64,000 nucleotides of DNA from Rostratula benghalensis (Eukaryota; Chordata; Aves; Charadriiformes; Rostratulidae): positions 287,824 through 351,823 of the forward strand of contig VXAI01000181.1 of assembly GCA_013399305.1 (NCBI GenBank), in the 5' to 3' direction. This document shows positions 25,688 to 64,000 of the stretch, one piece after another (the stretch's first letter is position 1; every line of letters begins with the position of its first letter). The notes beneath the pieces are model-generated. The model saw only the letters and a program-made list of their open reading frames with translations. It was not told where the DNA came from and did no database searches. The position numbers were made by a program, and so were the translations under genes.

Positions 25688-28600
25688 TGACATAGATGAC
25701 ACAGGGCAGGTTGGGACACAGCGTGTGATCACATACATAAAGATGATGAAATATTGCATATGCATGGAAAGGACCCAAATAGAGTTATAAAAGCAACCAC
25801 CTTCAGCCCTGTAGCAGTTTGGATCATGAATTTCCAAAAATAACTATTTTTTTTAAAATGCCTGGGCTAAATCATATGTGTGTGCCACATGCCAAGGGCT
25901 GTGACGTGTTTCTTCACTTGTGTGTTGAAAAAATAATAATAATTGAGAACTTTCAGGCTGACATAAATGAGGAATACTACAAAATGAGCGTGCCGTGCGT
26001 AGGGAAATCCTCTCTCTTCCTTTCTTAGCATAAGCCACCATAAACATCCCCTGCTGTGAAACCAGAAAGTAAACTGGCTGAAAGGGAAAAAAAAAAAAAG
26101 AGGAAGATCTTGCAAAATGGTGCTTCAAACTGAGTTCTGGTTTGGTCAGACTTTATCTGGGATTTTCCTTGCGTTTTAGGGACTTTCGCCCCTGGAACAG
26201 ACCTTCCATTTTTGCTTTTGGTTTCCCTGATCTTTGTTTATGGTGGAAGTGTTGGGAGCAGAGGGCTGGTGGTGTAGCAGGGACAATGCTGGGGGTCCAT
26301 GAGGCCAACTGGAGTCTTGTTTTCCTGCCGCAGCTCCTCAAAATGAGCAGGAAGCAAAACTTGCAATTTTAAATCCAAGCAGACCTGAGTGCGCAGGTTT
26401 CCCTCAGGTTAAGCGAATTAAGGTCTACAAAGATGACCAAGGGACTGGAGCATTTTGGAGCCATTTTCTCTTGGTGTCTGACACCTTGAAGTATCTCCCA
26501 GCTGTCAGTTTTATCCTATTTCCTTGTTTAAGGGAAACTTTGTTTTTTTGGAGCTTCAGGGTGTTTTTCTCCAGGGAGGCTCTTGGCAGGGCCAGGTACG
26601 GGTGTCCCAACTTCACAGGAGGCTTTGGAACCCTTCGGGCTTTCCGGGTCCTCCTTCCAAGACAGCAGATTAACTCCTTCCTTCTGGTTCAAGGAAGATT
26701 TGTAAATGGTTTCTAAAGTATTTAATTTATGCCCCTGCCTTTTCTTTCCTTCATTTTTGAAGCATACAAAAGTTTAAAGGGGTTATTTAATAAATAGTGT
26801 TGTACTTCTGGGTTTTTCCTCCCCTTAGAAATGCTGGGGGTAGTGGGCTTGAACCACTGCTTTTATTTGGGAGATCTTGGCCATGGCAAGGCATAGGCAG
26901 GAACATGAGGTTTTACCAAATATTTTTCTCTTCCAAATATTTTATTAAATCTTAATAGTTCGATAGCCAAACGAGAAAAGCTGATTTTGAACAACCCGCC
27001 TTCTAGAGTTCCCTCTGCCTATTTTTAACTGTTTACGTTTCTGATACCAAAATTTGGTGGGGGCTTCACCTGTGGATGGGATAAAAATACCCTCTGTGGG
27101 GCCCGGATCTGTTTGTTGACCCAGTCTAGAGAAACTGGATGCGGGTTTTGGCAGTGGTGGGTGTGCGTGCTTCTGCTACTAGTGCCAAAATCCCTAGTTC
27201 CGTGGTGGTAACCGTAGTGAGGAGGATGAATCGTTGTCCCCCTCTGCTGGTGGTGCAGCAGGGTGGGGGTCTGCTCACCCTGCCAGCAGGCTGAGTTATT
27301 CTGCAATGAGAATTGCAGAATCTACTTTTATTAGAGTGTATGCATCACTCGGGGTTTTAAATAAGCAGAACCCCCCTTTGCTTTGAGGAGCGTTCCAAAT
27401 GCGTCAGCTTTTTGAGGAGTATCTGGAGAAGAGCCGTCCTGCCTTCCCCTGTATTTTCCAGCCCACATTGCAAAAGAGTGTTTCCCCCATGAGAAAAACA
27501 AATTGGGTGGAGAGAAAACGGGCTCTAAAGGAAGCAGACGCTGTCCTGTCGGTCAGGGCACCCCCCTCAGAGATGGAGAGCATCCCTGCGGTCCTGCCTC
27601 TGCCCCCTGGAGTCCAGCTGCTCACCAAGGATGGGTTGAGCTTTGAGAGATGCTGCAAGGATGAGCAGGAGAAACGGGGGAGCTTGTCCTGCAGGAGAGG
27701 AAATGCAGCCTGAGAAAGGGGAGACAGCTGGTATTGAAGGGAAACGTTCAGAAGGCAGGGAGATAATCTGCAGAAGGTACACAAAATGCAATGGTCCACC
27801 AAGGCTCTGCAACCTTTGAAGTGGCAAAGGATAAAAATCCCCTCCAGGTTCCTGAGATGAAGTACGAGGGGTGTCTGATGTGATGGGTAGGAACGCAAGA
27901 GACCGAAGGCAGTGGCTGCAGGGAGCTGTAAGTCACCATCACTGGGGTGACCCTGGCAGCGGGGGACAGTCCTGTGGCCGCCTGTAGGTGCCCAGCAGGA
28001 GTGAGGGTCTGCCGTAACCCTCTCCTGGCTGTCACCCAGTGCTGTGACCTGTAATGGTACTGTGCTGCTAAAAGCGAGCAGGGGTTTGTTTTGTTCAGTG
28101 GAGCCTTTTGGAAGATGAAGATGTGTTTTTAAAAAGGTGAATCTCTGACGCTGGAAAAATAGGAAATAGTTAAGTTACAGCCTGGGTGTTGGTTTGGTTG
28201 GTTCATCCCCCAGAAGCGAATTGTAAATGAAGCAGCACTTAAAAGTTTTTTTTTTTTTGTATTCTGAGAATTGCTGCCATGATTTGGAAAGGAGAACATG
28301 AGCTATTAAACAAAACCAAAGATCGCTGTGTTGAAAAGCAACAGTTTTGATTTATGAAACTGCCAGAAGGCAGTGGTTTTGTGTTTCTCTTCACATTTTA
28401 AAGCGTCTGGACAATCTTTTTAATATTATGCCCACACAGACGTTAGTGTCTATTGAGTTTCAGTTATAAAATATGTTGTTTAAAAGGGAGTGTTTTCAAT
28501 TAGATTAGAGCTAATATCTTTACCCTTTTGCATTTAAATTTTCTGATGCTGTGCAGAAATAATTACTGGCTTGTCTGCATATTCCAGTAATGATGCTCAA

Positions 28601-30122
28601 TTACTTCTTCCCCATATGATTGCTGAGAGATTGTGTCTGGAAACTCAGATTTAGCATTAAAGTGGCACGGATGGCAGGAACGTGCAATTTAATTGTAAAT
28701 ACGTGCTGTTAAATGTTATTTTTTTTCTGTGATAGTACCACATCTGCTGGGCGCTTTCCAAGAGCAAGGGAAGCTTGTGTGGCAGCGTCAGGCTTTCTCC
28801 AGGCTGAGCCTAAGGCTTAGAAAGCAATATTCAGTGATATATCATCAGATCAAGGCCTAATGCTGCTGCAGCAAAACCCACACACGTATGATTTGTTTTG
28901 GCAGAGACGGGGGAGAAGAGGAGAAAGGGAAGGATGGAGAATACACATTTTCAGGCTCAGACGAGTGGTGGGCGATGTTTACCAAACCAGCAGAACTGTC
29001 CCATTTAGTTTAGAGACGTTTTGTCACATTTAGTTTACTGTCATGCTTAGTTAGTGACTCTCCCAGACTCTTCAAGAAGTCCAGATTCCTTGCCCATCTG
29101 GCTGATTCCCATACCAGTTCCTTCCCAAAGGTGGAAAGGAACATACAGTCCTGGCTGCCAAGCATCCAGATCTTTCTCTTGATGCTCCATGCTCTACCAT
29201 CACGACTGGGATTAAGGAGACTTCTTACCAACACCCATTCTTTCCCATTCTGCTTCTTAAATATTCATGGAGCATTTTGTTGATTTTACAGCCCTGGCAT
29301 CAGACAGTACTTTGAATAGAGGCGCTGTCACACCTGCCATTAAAAAAAGAAGATGGTATTGATATATTCCAGGTTCACTTCAGGTGATAACCTGTAACTT
29401 TGGGTGGGAGACTTTTGCAAAGCAGCAGGTGGTTTTTTGATGTTAGATAAGGTTTAGAAAAAAGAAAAAGTAGGATCTTGGAAAGTGCCCCTTCTGCTTG
29501 AAGGCACTGAAGTCATGGGGGTGTGCTCCTTGTGCGTACATAAAGTAAGAAGTAAGACCCTTGCTGTGGTACCCCCTTGGAGAAGCTTCCTTGTTATCTG
29601 CTGCCCACCCAAAGGAGTGGGGAGCAAAGGAGAATAAAACAAATTTAAAAACTTGATAATCTGGAAAGGGAAGAAACAATAGAAACTAGGGAAGAATTGG
29701 AATTAGGAATATGTAGTTAAAAATGTGAAGAATGAAGTGACTTCAAAAGACATGAAGGAGGTAAAGCAAAGAGAAGAATGCTCCCTTGGTGTCTTGGCTA
29801 AGGGTTGCAATGAGTATGACACCGAACTGAAGGTTGATACTCTGAAAATATAAAGAAACCCCAGTGAATAACCAAGGCTTTCACCCTGTTTTTTTGCCTG
29901 TGTCTCAGTCAGATCACCCAAAGAGTCAAAAGAAATCAGTAGAACTACATAGACCTCTGGGTGCTTGCTCTGGCTGTCTTTGGTTGAGACTAGATCTGGA
30001 TCTCCATTACATTAACACAAAGATTCCCTCAGGTTGCATTTTATCAGCCTGACTGTATGTTTTGTGCTTCAAACTGTACAAAGCCATTCCTGACAATTTT
30101 AATATTTATATTTCTTTCTCAG

Positions 30123-30196
30123 CTGGAGTCAAGTTGCTCTTGGAGAGCGTGAAGATAACCCGTTTCAGCTGCATAGAGGCTTAGACAGTCACATAA

Positions 30197-30202
<6 letters not shown>
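30123..30202 (+). CDS. JAK1: JAK1 5' UTR exon ending with the start codon (residues 1-2)
   Basis: A TTCTTTCTCAG acceptor precedes 30123 and a GTATGT donor follows 30202. Bases 30123-30196 are 5' UTR. The ATG is at 30197-30199 and only Met-Gln is encoded before the intron. I chose this start because an in-frame TAA (30194-30196) directly precedes it and the next exon continues with the conserved JAK1 N-terminus. Vertebrate JAK1 also splits its coding sequence right after Met-Gln. There is no other ATG in the UTR part. The Kozak context is weak (T at -3, C at +4). A 5' splice partner must exist upstream but was not found. Confidence 0.9.
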
Positions 30203-60612
<30,410 letters not shown>

Positions 60613-61858
60613 TTAGTTGGGGTTTGGTTTTGGGGTTTTTTTTTTATACTGTCAGTACTTTGCGTGTCAAAACGTAAATGCCCCCAGGGCCTGTCGTTGT
60701 TTTTTTTTTTTTTTAACTACTGTAATTTGTACTCTGACTGTGCTAATGTGTTCAAAGGATCCTTTTTCCAACAGTTTTCCTTTTTAATTTTAGTCAACAG
60801 TTGGATGGACTGAATTAAAAGCTATGGATGGCAGGAACCAAGCGCTTCGACTCCTTTTGCTGCCGTTACCCCCCCGCAGCAGGTTGATCTTTTCCCCACT
60901 GATGGTCTCAGAGCAATTAGAAGGACCCTGATAATTGTGAGGGGCAGGGGCTGGCTCAAAATCCAGCCTTTAAATCATCTCCTCTGCCCCCCTCCTTCCT
61001 GGGGAGAAGGGCTCCAGGGGACATGAAAGGCCTTGATCCAGCAAGTTAAGAATTTTGATGGGGTTTTGAGAAGAAGGTTGCCTACCCCTTATAGGCTTCA
61101 TGTGCACTTAAATTTTAGTAACAAAAAAACCAACCCACAAAGAAACTCAACAGCTCCAAACTTCTGGCATTAAAAAAAAAAAAAAAAATCCAGAGAAAAC
61201 AAACCAACCGGCTCCTTTTAACGAGGCTGCAGTTCTGAGCTCTTGGGATGGTTTTGAAAAGAAAAAGGAAGGGGGGAAAAAAAAAAAAAAGAGAAAAAAA
61301 GGGCTTTTACTGGCCTTGTTCAAAAATACACCCCAACCCCATCACCTGGAGCGTGGAGCCAGGTGTAGAGTCACGCTTCCCGGGGAGAGCCCTGGTTTCT
61401 GGATAAATCTGTTTGCTTCTCCTCGCACAGTTCCCCATCAGCTCACCCTCCCCAGGTCCTGCCTTTCCTCCCGCTGACCCCGATGCTCCCAGCGCGGCTG
61501 GGGCTGGGGAGGGCGCCCGGGGGCTGCTCCTGGGGCTTTGTCCTGCCCCTCAGCTGCGGTGAAAGGCCCGGGGGGGGGATTAATCACACAGTCTAAGGAC
61601 GGCGAAGAAAAGTTAACTGTTTACCTGGAATGTGGGGAGGGGGCGGGTGCTCCCCTAAGAAACACGGGGCTAAAGAAAAGGGGTGGGAGCAGGGAGTGGG
61701 GAGGAGGACACCTGGAAGGAGTGGAGCCAGCGGTGCTGGCCCAGGGGCGCTCCTCACCCTCGGCAATTTTTTGGGCAGAGATATTTTTGGCCGGCACCTT
61801 AATTGATTTTTAGGAGTTCTGCAACAGCGGTCCTTTGGCCCGAGAGGCTGACTCTTTA

Positions 61859-61864
61859 AATAAA
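61859..61864 (+). promoter_or_regulatory. Alternative poly(A) signal AATAAA in JAK1 3' UTR
   Basis: A canonical hexamer in the middle of the 3' UTR. The downstream sequence is only weakly GU-rich, so use is uncertain. Confidence 0.35.
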
Positions 61865-61931
61865 AGCCTCGGCCTTTATTTCAGTTGACTCCCGGAGCCC
61901 GAGCACAGGAGTGAGCAGTAACCAGTTAAGA

Positions 61932-61948
61932 GGGGGGGGGGGGGGGGG
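61932..61948. repeat. G17 run in the JAK1 3' UTR
   Basis: Seventeen G, then AA, five C, six A, four C. The C runs could pair back with the G run in RNA, or the G run could form a quadruplex. Its length may be unreliable. Confidence 0.9.
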
Positions 61949-62329
61949 AACCCCCAAAAAACCCCAGTGGGGCCCAGAACTGGGACCACGTTCGTTGGGT
62001 TTTGTTGCCAGGAGCAGCATCAGCATTTGAAGCCCGGGGCACCGCGCTCTGGGTTTCTAAACCCCCCTGGGTGTTGGTAAAACAGTGGTTTAACTGGAAA
62101 CCTTTTGCTGAGCAGTGACCCAGGTCCTACCCTTCAAGAGATGCTACTCGGGGCTGGCAATACCAGAAAGGGACGTTAAATACCTATCTCTCTCTATATA
62201 TAATTGTAATTATGAGCCGCAACAAGGTCAGATTTATTTTTACAGTATTACATTATTTTTCCTGTATGTCACTTATGAACCCAATACGACTCTGTAAGCA
62301 CTTTGTTACTCTTTATACAAGCCCAATCT

Positions 62330-62335
62330 AATAAA
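62330..62335 (+). promoter_or_regulatory. Poly(A) signal AATAAA, likely the main JAK1 site
   Basis: A canonical hexamer is followed by a T-rich run and a GTGTGTATT element about 20 bases on, which fits a downstream GU-rich element. No further JAK1-like sequence follows. Confidence 0.7.
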
Positions 62336-62355
62336 TTTTTTTTTCCTCCGTGTGT

Positions 62356-63497
62356 ATTATCTTTTTTTAATCATAAATTAAACAGCGTAAGATTTGTTTA
62401 AAGGCGGCTTCCCCAGGACCAGCCATCAGAATGCCTCCAAGACAACCTTTCCTTACGTTAAATATTTTCAAGCTGTTTTCCTCCCACAAAATCCTCTTTA
62501 AAAGTGAACCAACAATTTATTTGCATTGAAAAGTGTGTAACAAGTTGAGAAAGTGGCATCTAAAACCAGTTTGAACAAAGTGAGTGACTACATCAATACG
62601 TACATGGAGAATGGTGGGGGTTTTAAAAATATTTTTTTTTAAAAAAAAATCAGTATTGAAAAATGGCTTGAGTGTTTTCTGGCAAGATGAAGTAAGGACC
62701 CAGGGTCTGGCCTCAGTGAATTCTAAATCTGGGAGAGGATTCCAAGGCAGAACCTGTCCCCCCTCTGCTGGCTCCTGATTTACCTGACACCAACTCCTGT
62801 TTCAAAAGCTGTGATCTTCAGCTACGAGGAAAGAAAGACTCTGGCCAGAGTTGCTTAATGACCGAGCTAAAAATACAAAGTAGTTAAAAAAAAAACACCA
62901 CAGAGAAGAGGAATACAGTCCAGCTGGGCCACCCCCTCGGTCCCAGGGGAGTGAGGGGCTCTCCTTTCTAGCCAGAGCTACCTGCTAGAAAAGGAAAGGA
63001 AAAAAAAAAAGGCTTGAAAACCGGAGCCAGGCTTTGGAGTCAGCAAATGCCAAAAATGAAGCTGCTGGGAAAAAAAAAAAAAACAACCCAAAAAACACAA
63101 AGAATGAAATGCCCCAGCAGCAAGACAGGGTTACCACCACCACACCACCATCTGTGGAGCCTGTCAGCATCACCCCTGCTCCAACCCTGAACCATCAGAC
63201 GTCAGGAAAAGCACACCAGGCGGCTCATTTCTTCCATTTCTCACTTTTTTTTTTACCCCCCCAGGGGCAGCCCCAGCCCTGCCTTACCCCCAGCACGGCC
63301 TTTGCCACATGTGCCATTTTACAGAGGCTTCCCCAAACTGTCAATTACTTATTCCAAGCAAATAAAAAACCCCAAACCTGTGTGTTCTTGGCCTAATCCC
63401 CAGCCGAAGGTTGCTTCATTGTCCGAGCATCTCCTGCCCCAAACGAATTTCCTGTTGCCAGGCAGCACACAGCGTAGCCGCTTACTTGTAACAAACA
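62356..63497. other. Intergenic spacer after JAK1
   Basis: About 1.1 kb between the likely JAK1 poly(A) site and the minus-strand poly(A) signal. It holds several A runs (62640, 62886, 63000, 63068) and a T/A inverted stretch at about 62627-62650. No gene is seen. Confidence 0.55.
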
Positions 63498-63503
63498 TTT
63501 ATT
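63498..63503 (-). promoter_or_regulatory. Minus-strand poly(A) signal of a probable convergent gene
   Basis: TTTATT on the + strand reads AATAAA on the minus strand, followed there by TGTTTGTTACAAG. It could end a transcript running from beyond 64000 leftwards. In vertebrates JAK1 and RAVER2 lie tail to tail, so RAVER2 is the expected gene. No RAVER2 coding sequence is visible in the window, so this rests on synteny. A second AATAAA on the minus strand lies at 63785-63790. Confidence 0.4.
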
Positions 63504-64000
63504 GAAAAAAAAAAAAACCAAACATCACAGAGGCTCTGGTAATACATTTGGTATATCTCCCTTCCAGGATTAAGAGGAAATATTAAAAATATAAAGGCTG
63601 TAAATGCAGAACTCTTAATCCTGGAAAAAAAAAAAAAGTAAAGATCGAAAAAAAAACCCCAACCAACCAACAACCCCGCGTTCCAAGTTAAAAAAATAAG
63701 AAAAAAAAAAAAAAAAGACTATCAAGACTTCATCTTTTATCTTTCTCAGTCTGAGGGCAGGAGCAACGTTTCCTCCTGGGGATTTTTATTGCTTTGGGCT
63801 GGTAGGAAAGACCCCGACTCACCCGGGTGACTCTGGGGTCTCAGCTCCAGCCCTCACCCTGGCTGCTGGGGGCAGAGGACGAAGGAAAGCGCTGTCCTGT
63901 CCCCTCGGGAGCCAAGTCAGACCAACCTCGCAGGAAACTCCTCCCGGGGCCTCGGCAAATTTGCCCCTTACAGGGGGGTTGTTCCTCTGCGGAACAGTCA
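63504..64000 (-). other. Putative 3' UTR of a convergent gene (RAVER2 by synteny)
   Basis: These 500 bases have no supported reading frame. They lie upstream (minus strand) of an AATAAA and contain a perfect 15-bp inverted repeat. The last 200 bases are GC-rich. The assignment is inference from gene order known in other vertebrates and could be wrong. Confidence 0.3.
63562..63626. repeat. Perfect inverted repeat, 15-bp arms with 35-base loop
   Basis: The left arm is TTCCAGGATTAAGAG (63562-63576) and the right arm CTCTTAATCCTGGAA (63612-63626), exact reverse complements. The loop is AT-rich. As RNA from either strand it would form a stem-loop. On the minus strand it would sit about 60 bases before the poly(A) signal. 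Confidence 0.9.

Larger units (their letters stand above)
1..30122 (+). other. Non-coding flank or first intron of JAK1
   Basis: I see no open frame here with a recognisable protein family. The exon at 30123 starts with a 3' splice site, so JAK1 must have at least one exon further upstream. I found no convincing exon 1 or strong CpG island, so most or all of this stretch is probably intron 1. It holds CR1 copies (listed separately), A/T runs, a 64-bp-period tandem duplication near 4.6 kb, a CpG-dense patch at about 6.0-6.56 kb, an AT/GT microsatellite at 21.28 kb and short G and C runs. Stretches at 2860-7440, 9085-17590, 21580-30120 are otherwise unremarkable unique sequence. Confidence 0.6.
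60613..62355 (+). other. JAK1: JAK1 3' UTR (inferred end)
   Basis: About 1.7 kb follow the stop without coding sequence, in line with the long 3' UTR of vertebrate JAK1. Contents: T tracts near 60635 and 60700, two A-rich tracts near 61171 and 61270, a GC-rich block at 61480-61760, a run of 17 G at 61932-61948, and an AT-rich last 200 bases ending at an AATAAA. The end is placed about 20 bases after that signal. Earlier candidate poly(A) signals are ATTAAA at 60814 and AATAAA at 61859, so shorter forms are possible. Confidence 0.7.

Noticed and set aside
1..30122. Search by eye for miR-101-1, which lies near the 5' part of JAK1 in mammals
   Set aside because: I did not see the mature TACAGTACTGTGATAACTG sequence or its star arm. 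It may lie upstream of the window.
62985..63400. Open frames around 63034-63396 as a coding exon of the neighbouring gene
   Set aside because: Low-complexity A-run translations with no similarity to a known protein; RAVER2 coding sequence is expected beyond 64000.

Overview
This is vertebrate nuclear DNA, almost certainly from a bird. Two things show this. The genes are split by long introns with ordinary GT-AG splice sites, and about twenty 5'-truncated CR1-type LINE copies are scattered through the window, with the typical CR1 3' end (CTGGGCAGCCT / TTCCAACC / TTCTGTGATTCT, or its complement). CR1 is the dominant retroposon of birds and other sauropsids. I cannot name the species.

The window holds one gene that can be read completely: JAK1, the Janus kinase 1 tyrosine kinase, on the + strand. 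I placed 24 coding exons between 30197 and 60612. Their phases join without a break into 1,154 codons including the stop (1,153 residues). The layout is FERM (about residues 34-420), SH2 (about 437-545), pseudokinase (about 582-850) and kinase (about 872-1150). Catalytic residues, the activation-loop tyrosine pair and the pseudokinase substitutions are all present. The start codon lies in a small exon that contributes only Met-Gln, behind an in-frame TAA. One intron, after residue 630, uses a GC donor.

Region by region: 1-30122 has no coding sequence I can support. It is best read as the first intron or upstream flank of JAK1, because the exon at 30123 begins with a 3' splice site and so needs an upstream exon that I did not find. 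It holds seven CR1 copies, simple repeats, a CpG-dense patch near 6.0-6.56 kb and a small tandem duplication. From 30123 to 60612 lie the JAK1 exons, with FERM exons spread over 13 kb and kinase exons tighter. Introns carry further CR1 copies and one 555-base assembly gap inside a CR1. From 60613 to about 62355 lies the JAK1 3' UTR, ending at an AATAAA. From about 63.5 kb to the end the sequence looks like the 3' end of a convergent minus-strand gene. From vertebrate synteny this would be RAVER2, but no coding sequence of it is visible here. That stretch contains a perfect 15-bp inverted repeat.

I found no undescribed gene system. The observations most worth checking are the GC-AG intron, the weak first AUG followed by a strong in-frame AUG at codon 13, the hairpin in the putative convergent 3' UTR, the inverted CR1 pairs flanked by JAK1 exons, and the CpG-dense patch as a possible alternative promoter. 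Comparisons with human JAK1 are from memory of the family, not from an alignment run.
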